Shown in pieces: positions 1 to 12,139 of a stretch of 64,000 nucleotides of DNA. The notes below the pieces were generated by a model. It was given only the letters and a program-made list of their open reading frames with translations. It had not been told where the DNA came from and did not search any database. Numbering within the stretch: the stretch's first letter is position 1; each line of letters starts with the position of its first letter. The translations under genes were made by a program, and so were the position numbers. The stretch comes from Massilia sp. YIM B02769 (GTDB lineage: Bacteria; Pseudomonadota; Gammaproteobacteria; Burkholderiales; Burkholderiaceae_D): contig NZ_JASNRC010000015.1 in the NCBI RefSeq assembly GCF_030411995.1, forward strand, positions 62,001 through 126,000, read 5' to 3'.

Positions 1-45
1 AACAGGCCGTGTTGCGGCCAGGTGCGACGTTCATTTCGCCGGCAC

Positions 46-1203
46 TTATTTAGCCAGTACGACCCGACCGCCACGCACTTCGCCGAAACGCGTGTTCTCG
101 AAGTTGATCGCTTCGTGGTCGTCCTTGCTGTAGGGCTTGCTGTAGGTGGTGACCACGCCTTCGACCTTTTCGTTCAGGTTTTCCAGTGCGGCTTTCACCT
201 TCGGGCCTTCGGTACTGCCGGCCTGCTTCATGGCGGCGGCCAGCAGGTAGATCGAGTCATAGCCCTGGGCGGCCGAGACGGCCGACGGCATGCGGCCGTT
301 CGGCGGGTTGTAGGCCTTGGTGTAGGCGTCGATGAAGGCCTTGCGGCGCGCGTTGTCGCCCTCCTGGATGAAGGTCTGCGGCATGCGCGTGCCTTCGGAG
401 TTCTTGCCGGCGTTGTCGATGAAGTTGGCCATGGCCAGGGTCCAGCTGCCGATCATCGGCACCTTCCAGTTCAGCTTTTCCATGCCGTTGGCGATCTGGG
501 CCAGCTCGGGGCCGATGCCGTAGGTGAGCACGACTTCGGCGCCGGCCTGCTTGGCTTTCAGCAGCTGGGGCGTCATGTCGACGTCCTTCAGGTTGTACTT
601 CTCGACCGTGACGGCCTTGATGCCTTTCTTCTCCAGCGCCTTTTCCAGGTCTTCGCGGCCGAGCTGGCCGTAGCTGGTGGAGTCGGCCAGGATCGCGACC
701 TTCTTGAAGCCGCGGCGGGCCACGGCTTCCTCGACGATCATCGCCGACTGGATGGTGTCGTTGGCCGAGTTACGGAACACATAGTTCTCGGGGGCGGTGG
801 CGAACTGCTTGGTGATCACGGAGCCGGTGGCGACATTGTTCATCACCGGGATCTTGGCGTTCTGGTAGAAGCGCTGCGAGGCCAGCGCGACCGTCGTGTT
901 GATGTAGCCGACGGTGGCGGCCACGCGTTCCTTGTTGATCAGTTCCTGGGCGATCTGCACGCCGCGTTCGGGTTTCGCTTCGTCGTCGCGCTCGACCATC
1001 TGCAACTGGCGTCCCAGCACGCCGCCCTTGGCATTGATCTCCTGCACCGCCAGCTTGACGCCGTCGCGCATCGATACGCCCATCGGCGCCGAGCCGCCGG
1101 TGAACGGCCCGGTGACGCCGATCTTGATCGGATCGGCCGCCATTGCCGACATCGAGAACCCGAGTGCTACACCTGCAACCAATGCTTTCATCTTGAAATT
1201 CAT
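46..1203 (-). CDS. Branched-chain amino-acid ABC transporter substrate-binding protein (LivK-like)
   Basis: A 385-residue periplasmic binding protein of the type I fold (Leu/Ile/Val or amide-binding family) that would deliver an amino acid or similar small solute to an inner-membrane ABC importer. The N terminus is a typical Sec signal peptide (MNFKMKALVAGVALGF, cleavage after SAMA), followed by the family opening DPIKIGVTGPFTGG and, further on, LGRQLQMVERDDEAKPERGV, which is typical of the LivK family. The ATG at 1203 is chosen because it starts the signal peptide and has GGAG ten bases upstream; the open frame extends to 1287 without signal-like sequence. No permease or ATPase gene lies in this window, so the transporter partners are either to the left of the window or unlinked. 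The substrate cannot be told from sequence. Confidence 0.93.
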   Translation of the reverse strand: MNFKMKALVAGVALGFSMSAMAADPIKIGVTGPFTGGSAPMGVSMRDGVKLAVQEINAKGGVLGRQLQMVERDDEAKPERGVQIAQELINKERVAATVGYINTTVALASQRFYQNAKIPVMNNVATGSVITKQFATAPENYVFRNSANDTIQSAMIVEEAVARRGFKKVAILADSTSYGQLGREDLEKALEKKGIKAVTVEKYNLKDVDMTPQLLKAKQAGAEVVLTYGIGPELAQIANGMEKLNWKVPMIGSWTLAMANFIDNAGKNSEGTRMPQTFIQEGDNARRKAFIDAYTKAYNPPNGRMPSAVSAAQGYDSIYLLAAAMKQAGSTEGPKVKAALENLNEKVEGVVTTYSKPYSKDDHEAINFENTRFGEVRGGRVVLAK

Positions 1204-1398
1204 TGCTGTCTCCGTGGATTTATTAGGTGTTTCGGTACGCTGTAGCCCGGGCGGAACGACACCGCCAGAGCGCCATCGACAATGCATTGTAGGTTAGCAA
1301 TTGGCCAACAGCAATCGATTGCTGTGACGCGTCGCACCATGCAAACGGAATGCTCGGACGTAAGAAATCGGTAAGGGAAGGGGCGTATTCTGCTGCGC

Positions 1399-1435
1399 AA
1401 AAAAAAGGCCGCACGTGTGTGCGGCCTCCCCTTTT
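1399..1435 (-). terminator. Rho-independent terminator, bidirectional
   Basis: A perfect 8-bp stem, GGCCGCAC (1407-1414) and GTGCGGCC (1419-1426), with a 4-base loop. An A-tract at 1399-1406 reads as a T-tract on the minus strand, so it fits termination of the lipoprotein gene ending at 1486. A CTTTTT run at 1431-1436 follows on the plus side. Confidence 0.8.
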
Positions 1436-1485
1436 TGGTGCATCGGTACGGCGCAAGGCAGCAGAACTGCGCGCCGCCCGAGCGG

Positions 1486-1920
1486 TCAACGACGGTGGAA
1501 ACGCGGTCGTGGCGCGTAGTGGCGATGGCCGCCACCCCAGCTGCGTCCGAAGCTGAAGCCCAGGCCGATCGACACCGGCGGATACCAGTACGGATCCTGC
1601 ACGATAACCGGCGCGCCGTACACTGGCGTACCGTAGACCGGTGCACCGTACACAGATTGCGGCGCATACACCGGTTGCGACGAATAGACGACGTTGTCCG
1701 GCGCCGGATTGACGACGACCGGCGAGCTGGTGACCACACCGGCGTCGCCGGAGCGCGCGCCCGTGCCCAGCGGTACCGGCGTCACCGACACCGTTTGCCA
1801 GCCGTTGGCGTCCGGTGCCTGGGCATAGCCGCGCGTGCCGTAGTTGGCCGGACCCGGATACTGGGTGGCGCAGCCGGTAAGTGCCGCCAGGGCGGCAGAA
1901 ATGACGATGAGTTTTTTCAT
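1486..1920 (-). CDS. Small Tyr/Gly/Pro-rich outer-membrane-type lipoprotein
   Basis: A 144-residue predicted lipoprotein: signal peptide MKKLIVISAALAALTGCATQ with lipobox LTGC, Cys at residue 17. The mature part is low complexity, with repeats of the type VYGxPVYGxPV (about residues 85-105), and ends in a Gly/His/Arg-rich tail. I recognise no catalytic domain. Glycine/tyrosine-rich lipoproteins like this are common in Burkholderiales and generally uncharacterised; an envelope role is only an inference. The gene stands alone, with its own terminator at 1399-1435. Confidence 0.8.
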   Translation of the reverse strand: MKKLIVISAALAALTGCATQYPGPANYGTRGYAQAPDANGWQTVSVTPVPLGTGARSGDAGVVTSSPVVVNPAPDNVVYSSQPVYAPQSVYGAPVYGTPVYGAPVIVQDPYWYPPVSIGLGFSFGRSWGGGHRHYAPRPRFHRR

Positions 1921-2074
1921 GGCGGTCCTCCTGATGTCGCCATGATAGTTTGTCGGCGTACATTTTGGCGCGGAATTACAGCTTGTTACAGGTGAAGGGA
2001 CACCGGAAACCTCGGCGCCGTGCTGCTGGCGCCGGGCTTTCGCTGCGCGGCAGTTGCTGGCTCAGGGGTGCTCG

Positions 2075-3385
2075 TCAATACCGGTTCAGGAAATCCAGCG
2101 GCGGCGTGGTCGCCGCCACGAAGGGCGCCAGCGGAAAGGCATTCGCCATCGCCTGGTAACCGGCATCGTTCGGGTGCAGGTGGTCGCCGCTGTCGTACAA
2201 GGGCAGGATGTGCGCCGGATCGTTCGGGTCGCGCAGGGCCGCCTCGATGTCGGCCACGGCATCGAATTCGCCGCTGAAGCGGATCCAGCTGTTTGCCGCT
2301 CGCCGCACCGCTTCGCGCGCCGCCGTGTAGTAGACGAAGCCTTCCATCGGCGGCAAGGTGGCGCCGATCACGGTGATGCCGTGCGCATGGGCGCGCGCGA
2401 TCACCTGGCGGTAGCCGGCAATCAGGTCGGCTGCGGGAATCGGGTTCGAGCCGGAGCTGTAGCTGATGTCGTTGATGCCGATCAGGACCGCCAGGTAGCG
2501 CACGCCGGCGGTGGCCAGCACGTCGCGGTCGAAACGTTCGAGCACGTCGCGGCCGGCGACCAGCGCGGTGGCGTAGTCGTTGAGCAGCAGGTTGGCGCTG
2601 ATGCCGCGGTTGACCACGCCGATGCGCCCGCCGGCGCCGAGCGACGATTGCAGCCGGCGCACGAGGTAGTCGGGCCAGCGCCGGTTGACGTTGCCGGTGC
2701 TGCGCGCGCCGTCGGTGAGCGAGTCGCCGATGGCAATCAGCGTGGAGGCGGCGCCGTCGACGTCGACTTCGGTGAGGAAGGGCCAGGACGTGATCGAGCG
2801 CGACACCGGCATCGACACCGACGAGGTGTAGTCGCCTGCCGGCGACACGTAGCTGCTGGTGAGCGCCATGTCGTGGAGGGTGGTGGCCTGTACGGTGCCC
2901 GGCAAGTACAGGCTGATGGCGAGATCGGCCTGGGCCGGCACCGCCAGTTCCACCGGGTCGGACAGGGCCGGCGCCCCGGCCGGGACGGTGATGGCCGACT
3001 GGCCGCCGAAGCTGAGGGTGCGCAGGGTCGATTGCGAGACGGCCGAGCTCGACGAGCGCACGCCGATGCTGGCGGCGCCGATGCGCAGCGGGGTGCTGCC
3101 CATTTCGTTGGAGAAGCGCACGCGCACGCGGTTGCCGCCGATGCTGGTGTGGACGACCAGGCGCAGTGTCTGGCTGGTGTAGCTTTGCGTGCTGGCGCTG
3201 GGCGGCGGGCCGGCCGGGGCCGCGCCCCAGGTGGCGCTCCAGCGCTCGCCGGCGCCGGACTGGGCGCGTGCCGGCAAGGCCGGCACGGCGAGACTGGCAG
3301 CCAGCAATGGACCAGCACGCAGGAAATTGCGGCGTGCCGGGCGGGCGGCAGGCCCGCTGGGTGGGACAGGCAAATGCTCGTGCAT
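2075..3385 (-). CDS. Secreted SGNH/GDSL-family hydrolase with Tat signal
   Basis: A 436-residue secreted esterase/lipase-type hydrolase. From the ATG at 3385 the protein begins with a twin-arginine signal (RRNFLRAG at about residues 19-26, then a hydrophobic stretch ending ALPARA). The SGNH blocks are visible: GDSLTDG (nucleophile Ser), RGISANLLLND (Gly/Asn), IGINDI (block III GxND), and DHLHPNDAGY (catalytic Asp and His). An N-terminal beta-rich region of about 150 residues precedes block I, as in SGNH proteins of the rhamnogalacturonan acetylesterase/lipase-like group. An upstream in-frame start at 3478 would destroy the Tat signal, so 3385 is preferred. The substrate (acyl or acetyl esters on polysaccharide or lipid) is not determinable. 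Confidence 0.9.
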   Translation of the reverse strand: MHEHLPVPPSGPAARPARRNFLRAGPLLAASLAVPALPARAQSGAGERWSATWGAAPAGPPPSASTQSYTSQTLRLVVHTSIGGNRVRVRFSNEMGSTPLRIGAASIGVRSSSSAVSQSTLRTLSFGGQSAITVPAGAPALSDPVELAVPAQADLAISLYLPGTVQATTLHDMALTSSYVSPAGDYTSSVSMPVSRSITSWPFLTEVDVDGAASTLIAIGDSLTDGARSTGNVNRRWPDYLVRRLQSSLGAGGRIGVVNRGISANLLLNDYATALVAGRDVLERFDRDVLATAGVRYLAVLIGINDISYSSGSNPIPAADLIAGYRQVIARAHAHGITVIGATLPPMEGFVYYTAAREAVRRAANSWIRFSGEFDAVADIEAALRDPNDPAHILPLYDSGDHLHPNDAGYQAMANAFPLAPFVAATTPPLDFLNRY

Positions 3386-3593
3386 ACCTACGCTCCATGG
3401 ATGAAGGCGGCCCCGGAATCGCGACACGCGGCCGGTGGCCCATGTGTCCAATCTATGCTTCCGGTGGGGGCGACTCAATAGAAACTCAGCAGGGAGTTTG
3501 CGCTGGCGCAGGGAGTTGGTGAATTGGACTTGTGGTATGGCAATTCCTTGCAGGGTGCAAAGAATTTAAAGGTAAGCAAATATGGGTTGAACC

Positions 3594-3794
3594 CGTGGGC
3601 ACGGGGCGCCCACCCTACGCATGCTTGAGCCGGCGGCTGGGATACAGGAGGGTGGGGGTGTAGAGCCGGGGGCGCTACACCGAAGGTGCCCACGCGGTGA
3701 TCGATATCGGCTTCGTTGGCGTACCAGATCATCTCGCTGCTAACGATCGACGCGTGGGCGGGGGACCCGCCTTTCGTGGCCCGGTCCACCCTAC
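3594..3794. repeat. REP-like palindromic repeats in a 424-bp gene-free stretch
   Basis: The space between the GDSL gene (starts 3385) and serB (ends 3810) holds no convincing gene. It contains members of the window-wide GTAGGGTGG/CCACCCTAC family: one complete palindromic unit at 3594-3619 (CGTGGGC...GCCCACCCTACG), and a divergent pair of half units at 3685-3697 (GGTGCCCACGCGG) and 3750-3794 (CGCGTGGGCGGG...GTCCACCCTAC). Two copies of CAGGGAGTT lie at about 3489 and 3508 upstream of the GDSL gene; I assign them no role. Confidence 0.7.
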
Positions 3795-3809
3795 AGGATG
3801 CGGCCCCGA

Positions 3810-4667
3810 TCAGGCCAGTACCGTGAGGATGCCGTCGAGCCCGCTGAAGTTGAGGGCGATGCCGGCCTGCGCACGCACCACCGGCTTGGCGCGGAAGGCC
3901 ACCGACAGGCCGGCGATGCCCATCATGCGCAGGTCGTTGGCGCCGTCGCCCATGACGATGGCTTGCCGTGGTGCGATGCCGAGTTGCGCGCAGACGCGTT
4001 CCACAGTGCGCCGCTTTTCCTCGGCGTCGACGATGCCGCCGACCACGCGCCCGGTCAGGCGCCCGTTCTCGACTTCCAGCACGTTCGCATGCGCGTAGTC
4101 GAGTCCCAGGCGCGCCTGCAAACGCTCGGTAAAGAAGCTGAAGCCGCCCGAGACCAGCAGGGTCTTCAGGCCCGCCGCCTGCACCGCCGCCAGCATCGCT
4201 TCGCCGCCCGGCGAGATGCGCAGGCGCTCTTCGTACACGCGCGCCAGGGCCGACGCCTCCAGCCCTTCGAGCAGGGCCACGCGCCGCGTCAGGCTGGCCG
4301 CGAAATCGAGCTCGCCGCGCATGGCCGCTTCCGTGATCTCGGACACCTGGGCCTTCAGGCCCTGCATGTCCGCGATCTCGTCGATGCACTCGATGGTGAT
4401 CAGCGTCGAATCCATGTCCATCGCCACCAGCCGGAAGTCGGCCAGCGTGCGGCCGGCTGCGATGAAGGTGGCGTCCACGCCGGCCGCATAGGCCGCCGCG
4501 GCCACGCGGTCGCGCACTTCAGGCGAGGCATCCACGCCCTCGAAGCGCAGCGCGTGCTCCGAGATCGCCACCGACCGCGCGGGACGCGCCAGGGCGGCTA
4601 CGTCCGTCAACAAGGCCTGCGCAGCGCCAGGCCCCTGCAATACCAGATTCATCGTCACGTCGTTCAA
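3810..4667 (-). CDS. serB: Phosphoserine phosphatase SerB
   Basis: HAD-superfamily phosphatase that removes phosphate from O-phospho-L-serine, the last step of serine synthesis, in the cytosol. Motifs are intact: DMDST (DxDxT nucleophile), SGGFSFF (motif II Ser), and GDGANDLRM (motif III/IV Asp pair with Lys upstream). The first 80 residues form the short ACT-like N-terminal region usual in proteobacterial SerB. Length of about 285 residues is normal. Start: the frame begins with TTG at 4667, preceded by AAGGA at a workable spacing and only 7 bases after the mfd stop; an ATG five codons downstream (4652) lacks a ribosome binding site. I favour the TTG, moderately. It appears co-transcribed and possibly translationally coupled with mfd. 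Confidence 0.95.
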   Translation of the reverse strand: MNDVTMNLVLQGPGAAQALLTDVAALARPARSVAISEHALRFEGVDASPEVRDRVAAAAYAAGVDATFIAAGRTLADFRLVAMDMDSTLITIECIDEIADMQGLKAQVSEITEAAMRGELDFAASLTRRVALLEGLEASALARVYEERLRISPGGEAMLAAVQAAGLKTLLVSGGFSFFTERLQARLGLDYAHANVLEVENGRLTGRVVGGIVDAEEKRRTVERVCAQLGIAPRQAIVMGDGANDLRMMGIAGLSVAFRAKPVVRAQAGIALNFSGLDGILTVLA

Positions 4668-4674
4668 CCTATCC

Positions 4675-8121
<3,447 letters not shown>

Positions 8122-8224
8122 GCAGGCGGTGCTTCTCGCTGGAGAAAAATCGGGGCCGATGGGCCGCTCATTATAGACGAACGACCATCTTTTCGCCCCG
8201 CGCAACCGAGCGGCCCGACGCGGT

Positions 8225-9160
8225 TTACCTGCGGCGCATGTTCGAGACCACCAGCCCTGCCAGGATGAAGCCGAAACCGGCCGCGTGATAGGCCTGCGGC
8301 GCTTCGCCCAGCAGCGGCCAGGCGGCCAGGGTGGCGAACAGCGGGATCAGGTAGAGCGCCATGCTGGCGCGCGCCGGACCGGCCATGCCGACCAGGCGGT
8401 CGAAGCAGAAGTAGGCGCCCAGGCTGGGCACCACGGCGAGGAAGGCCAGCGCGATATACAGGCGGGCGTCGCCGAAGTTCGGCACCGTGCCGGTCCAGGC
8501 TTCCAGCGCCGCGAATGGCGCCAGCACCAGCGCGCCGCCGCCGATCAGGCTGGCCAGCTTGACGGTGGCCGGCATCGGCGGCAAGGGCAGGCGGCGGCCG
8601 AAGACGGTGTACAGGGCCCAGCCGCTGGCGGCGGCGATCACCCACAGGTCGCCCTGGCCGAAGCTGAGCGAGCCGAGCGCTTCGAGATGGCCCTTGGACA
8701 GCACCAGCAGCGCGCCGGCGATCGCCAGCAGCATGCCGACGGCCTGGCGCTTGGACAGCGGCGCCTTCCACACCAGGGTTTCGATCAGGGTCACCACGGC
8801 CGGGCAGGCCGCGAAGATGATGGCGATGTTCGCCGCGCTGGTATGGCGCGCGCCGATGTATTGCGGGGCGACGGCCACGCCCATGCCCAGGCCGGCCAGC
8901 AGCAGCAGGCGCGGCCAGTTGGCCAGCAGCGTCCCGCGCAGCGCCCACATGCGCGGGCCGACGGTCGGCAGCAGGATCGCGAAGGCCAGCGCCCAGCGGC
9001 CGAATGCCAGGAAGACGGGCGGAATCGCGGCGCTCTCGGCCCAGCGCGCCACCACCAGGTTGGCGGCGAACAGCGCAGGCGCGGCCAGCATCAGCGGCAG
9101 TTCGCCTGCGAAAGGATCGTTGCGGTAGCCTAGGGCGCTGCGAGAAGCTGCTTCTGACAC
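8225..9160 (-). CDS. EamA/DMT-family transporter
   Basis: A 311-residue integral membrane protein of the drug/metabolite transporter superfamily with two EamA repeats and about ten predicted transmembrane helices (first repeat from LMLAAPALFAANLVVARWAESAA; second from GDLWVIAAASGWALYTVFGRRL). Such proteins usually export amino acids or metabolites. It is divergent from an Lrp/AsnC-type regulator at 9393, and this pairing is common for amino-acid exporters controlled by their own Lrp-like regulator. The substrate is unknown. Confidence 0.9.
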   Translation of the reverse strand: MSEAASRSALGYRNDPFAGELPLMLAAPALFAANLVVARWAESAAIPPVFLAFGRWALAFAILLPTVGPRMWALRGTLLANWPRLLLLAGLGMGVAVAPQYIGARHTSAANIAIIFAACPAVVTLIETLVWKAPLSKRQAVGMLLAIAGALLVLSKGHLEALGSLSFGQGDLWVIAAASGWALYTVFGRRLPLPPMPATVKLASLIGGGALVLAPFAALEAWTGTVPNFGDARLYIALAFLAVVPSLGAYFCFDRLVGMAGPARASMALYLIPLFATLAAWPLLGEAPQAYHAAGFGFILAGLVVSNMRRR

Positions 9161-9392
9161 GAATACTCCAAAATTCGATTGCTGCGCCGCCGTAAACGTG
9201 TTTGTATCGACAAGTGCAACGGCAGCAAATTGGCATGTTTAGCTGGGAGGCATCGATTTTACTGCGCCGCACAAAAAATATTCTTTCGTATGCATGGGGC
9301 ATTCGTGGAATACTGCGAAGGTTCTTCTCTACTTTGGCAAAACAGTAGAAGGACTATCCCGTCACGTAATTTTTTGTAAAGGAGCCTCGGCG
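9161..9392. promoter_or_regulatory. Divergent promoter region between EamA transporter and Lrp-type regulator
   Basis: A 232-bp intergenic stretch, clearly more A+T-rich than its neighbours, separating two divergent genes. By analogy with Lrp-family regulators it should contain autoregulatory and transporter-control sites, but I do not see a clean palindrome and do not assign -10/-35 boxes. Confidence 0.45.
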
Positions 9393-9860
9393 ATGAAGGA
9401 TGGCGTGCTCGACGAGATCGACCGGAAGATACTGCGCACCCTCAGCCGCGACGGCCGGATCAGCAACCAGAAGCTGGCCGAGACCGTCAATCTGTCGCCC
9501 ACGCCGTGCTGGCACCGGGTTAAGGCACTGGAGGAATCGGGGCATATCGACCGCTATGTGGCGGTGCTCGACCAGCGCGCGCTGGGCGTGCCGGACACGG
9601 TGATCATCGAGGTGACGGTGGACCGGCATGATGACGAGATCTTCCAGGCGTTTTCGGACGCCCTGGCCGACCTGCCGGAAGTGATGGAGGCGTATTTGCT
9701 GTCGGGCGAATACGATTACCTGATCAAGGTGGCGGTGTCCGGCACCGAGGGCTACGAGCGCTTCCTGCGCCAGAAGCTGTACAAGCTGCCGGGGGTGAAG
9801 CACACGCGTTCGACGTTTGCGCTGCGCTGCCTGAAGCGGGCGGCCTCGGTGGCGCCGTGA
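9393..9860 (+). CDS. Lrp/AsnC-family transcriptional regulator
   Basis: A 155-residue feast/famine regulator. N-terminal winged HTH (LDEIDRKILRTLSRDGRISNQKLAETVNLSPTPCW... region, residues 6-55), then the RAM/ligand-binding domain (residues 70-145; SGEYDYLIKVAVSG is the usual core motif). Start ATG 9393 is set by AAAGGAG upstream; the frame is open to 9294 without a start context. The closest functional guess is an Lrp-type regulator of the divergent EamA exporter, responding to an amino acid. Just downstream lies a 25-bp inverted-repeat pair (9863-9936). Confidence 0.93.
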   Translation: MKDGVLDEIDRKILRTLSRDGRISNQKLAETVNLSPTPCWHRVKALEESGHIDRYVAVLDQRALGVPDTVIIEVTVDRHDDEIFQAFSDALADLPEVMEAYLLSGEYDYLIKVAVSGTEGYERFLRQKLYKLPGVKHTRSTFALRCLKRAASVAP

Positions 9861-9862
9861 AG

Positions 9863-9936
9863 CGTAGGGTGGGTTCTCGAACCCACCTGGTATGGCGGCC
9901 TGCTCTCGCATGGTGGGTTCGAGAACCCACCCTACG
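9863..9936. repeat. Perfect 25-bp inverted pair of REP-like units
   Basis: The arms at 9863-9887 and 9912-9936 are exact reverse complements, separated by 24 bases. Each arm is itself a palindrome (GGTGGGTTC-TC-GAACCCACC) flanked by CGTAGG. The pair lies three bases after the Lrp-type regulator stop and between convergent genes, so it may also act as a terminator. The same unit recurs at 39996-40052. Confidence 0.85.
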
Positions 9937-9982
9937 ATGTCGCCGGCGCGATGCAAAGCGCACGCGTGACATCACCTCGGCA

Positions 9983-11068
9983 TCACGCTTGCGGCTCGTG
10001 CACGTCGTCCACGCGCACCGGCTCGGCGGCGATCTTTTCGTCGGCCAGGGCTTCGTCCTCGGCATCCGCCTCCAGGCCCTCCTGGGTCGCGCCATGGCGG
10101 CGGTCGTAGGCCAGTTCGACCAGCATCGGGAAGTGGTCCGAGCCGAAGGCCGGCAGGCGCTGGATATGCGCCAGCGTGAAGTGCTTGCTGTGGAACAGGT
10201 GGTCGAGCGGCCAGCGGAAGATCGGGATGCCGGCGTGGAAGGTGTTGAACATGCCGCGGCCGATGCGCGGGTCGAGCAGGCCGCTGATCTTGCGGAACAG
10301 GCGCGTGGTGGTCGACCACGCGACGTCGTTCAGGTCCCCGGCCACCACCACCGGCGTGTCGAGGTCGGCCACGCTGCGCGCCACCACCAGCAGCTCGGCG
10401 TCGCGCTCGGTCGATTCGGCGTGTTCGGTCGGGCTGGGCGGCGCCGGGTGCAGGAAGTGCATGCGCACCTTGCGGCCCGATTCCAGCACCAGCATCGCAT
10501 GCATCGACGGGATGTCGTCCTCGACCAGGAACTGGATCGCCGTGTCTTCCAGCGGCAGTTTCGAGTACACGTGCATGCCGTACAAATTGTCGAGCGGGCA
10601 CTTCATGGTGTAGCGGTATTCGCCTTCGAGCGTGTCGAGGTGGCGCTGCCACCAGGCGTCGGACTCCAGGGTCACGAAGATGTCGGGCTGGTGCTTTCGG
10701 ATCAGGGCCAGCAGGCCTTCGGCATTGTGGTTCGGCGCCAGCACGTTGGCGGTGAGGATGCACAGGCGCTCGTCCGGGTCGCCGGAAACCGCCGCCTTGA
10801 CTTCGTTCGGGTACACCCTGGTGTACGGGATGATCCACCAGGCCTGGTAGGCCAGGCAGGCAGCGGTGACGAACACGAGGATCCCGGTTTCGAAGTCGCC
10901 CAGGTCGAGCAGGGACAGCTGGGCGACCAGCAGGGCCAGCGCCACGGCGGCGATCTGCAGGCGCGGAAAATCGAGGTCGCGCACCAGCCAGGTCGTGCGC
11001 TGCGACAGCGGCACGAGCGTGGCAAGGACCAGCAGCGCAACCAGGATGGCGATGATCGTGAATGACAT
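9983..11068 (-). CDS. Membrane-anchored endonuclease/exonuclease/phosphatase-family protein
   Basis: A 361-residue protein with about three N-terminal transmembrane helices (residues 3-20, 37-55, 62-82) followed by an EEP catalytic domain (residues 103-335). Recognisable elements are LTANV at the strand 1 position, LESD (metal-binding Glu), AGDLNDVAWS (the GDxN motif) and GSDHFPMLVEL (the SDH catalytic histidine). Similar membrane EEP proteins exist in many proteobacteria without known substrate (DNA, phosphoinositide-like or other phosphodiesters). The catalytic domain would face the periplasm or the cytoplasm depending on helix number, which I cannot settle. The tail (residues 336-361) is acidic and low complexity. 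Confidence 0.85.
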   Translation of the reverse strand: MSFTIIAILVALLVLATLVPLSQRTTWLVRDLDFPRLQIAAVALALLVAQLSLLDLGDFETGILVFVTAACLAYQAWWIIPYTRVYPNEVKAAVSGDPDERLCILTANVLAPNHNAEGLLALIRKHQPDIFVTLESDAWWQRHLDTLEGEYRYTMKCPLDNLYGMHVYSKLPLEDTAIQFLVEDDIPSMHAMLVLESGRKVRMHFLHPAPPSPTEHAESTERDAELLVVARSVADLDTPVVVAGDLNDVAWSTTTRLFRKISGLLDPRIGRGMFNTFHAGIPIFRWPLDHLFHSKHFTLAHIQRLPAFGSDHFPMLVELAYDRRHGATQEGLEADAEDEALADEKIAAEPVRVDDVHEPQA

Positions 11069-11170
11069 GGCGGAGCGGTATTCTTCTTTTTAGCGGTAGC
11101 GCAAGTATGCCCGGCTGCGCCCGCTTTGCATGTTCGGAAACGAACATAGCCGCAGGGCGCATGCTGCGCC

Positions 11171-12139
11171 TCAGGCGCCGGTCGCGAGCGCTTCGCTTTC
11201 CGCCGCGGCCGGGCGCCGGTTGGCGATCCCGAAGGGCACGTGCACCATCGGAATCGTGCCGCCCGGCGCGGCGCGCAGGTGCGCCATCTGGTCGTCGAAG
11301 AAGATGTGCGGCTTGAACACGCCGAGGACGCGCGACTTGTCCATCCCGCCCAGGAAAAAGGTCTCGTCGGCCGACACGCCCCAGCTCTTGAGCGTGGTGA
11401 CCACCCGTTCGTGCGAAGGTGCGTTGCGCGCGGTGATGATGGCGATGCGCATGATGCGGCGGTAGGCCGGATCGTCGCGCGCCGCCTCGTCTTCCAGCCG
11501 CTGCAGCACCGCCAGCTGGCGAAACAGCGGCGCCAGCGGCCCGGCGCTGTGCGGGCGCGCCACGTGCAGGGTTTCGTGGGCGTGGAATTCGTCCAGGCCG
11601 TTGCGCTTGAAGACGGTCTCGGATTCGTCGTCGGCCAGCACGCCGTCGAAGTCGAAGGCGGCGCGCAGTTCGAGGTCGCCGTCGTCGTCGGCGATCTGCG
11701 AGGGCAGCACCAGCCCGGCCGGGTAGTCGACCGCGATCGCGCTTTGCACGTCTTCCTCGTTCGCGCTGAGGAACAGCGAGGCATTGAAGGCCGGCAGATA
11801 CGGATACGGCGACTTGCCGTTCATGAAGGCGGCGCGCGAGATGTCCAGGCCATAGTGGGCGATCGAGCGCATCACGCGCAGCCCGGTTTCCGGCGAGTTC
11901 CGCGAAAACAGCACCACCTCGACCGGCGACTGCTGCGGAAAGCACTTGTTGATGTTCAGGAAGCGGCGGATGAAGGGAAAGGCGACGCCCTTGCCGAGGA
12001 TGGTGTCGCGGTGCTGTTCCTGGTAGGCGCGGTATTCGTCGGCGCCGCGGTCGAGGTAGACCTGGTGCGACTCGGACAGGTCGAACAGGGCGCTGGAGGC
12101 CACGCCTATGACGAGTTTTTGTTCTATCGGGAAGGGCAT
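11171..12139 (-). CDS. 5'-nucleotidase (cytosolic 5'-nucleotidase-like HAD family)
   Basis: A 322-residue protein of the bacterial 5'-nucleotidase family related to eukaryotic cytosolic NT5C1 (the '5-nucleotidase' family). Visible HAD-like elements are the AFDFDGVLADDESE nucleophile motif (residues about 160-173), IITARNAP (motif II Thr) and FFLGGMDKSRVL...IFFDDQ (Lys and acidic pair). It would dephosphorylate nucleoside monophosphates in the cytosol. Its start codon directly abuts the stop of the upstream HDOD gene (TGAATG), which suggests co-transcription. Confidence 0.87.
   Translation of the reverse strand: MPFPIEQKLVIGVASSALFDLSESHQVYLDRGADEYRAYQEQHRDTILGKGVAFPFIRRFLNINKCFPQQSPVEVVLFSRNSPETGLRVMRSIAHYGLDISRAAFMNGKSPYPYLPAFNASLFLSANEEDVQSAIAVDYPAGLVLPSQIADDDGDLELRAAFDFDGVLADDESETVFKRNGLDEFHAHETLHVARPHSAGPLAPLFRQLAVLQRLEDEAARDDPAYRRIMRIAIITARNAPSHERVVTTLKSWGVSADETFFLGGMDKSRVLGVFKPHIFFDDQMAHLRAAPGGTIPMVHVPFGIANRRPAAAESEALATGA

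Noticed and set aside
1223..1963. Several frames over the lipoprotein gene and its flanks.
   Set aside because: They are out-of-frame readings without start context; the frame 1486-1920 has the lipoprotein signal and ribosome binding site.
3475..4389. A 304-codon minus-strand frame overlapping serB and its downstream region.
   Set aside because: It is an out-of-frame reading of serB with no recognisable domain; SerB in the other frame has all motifs.
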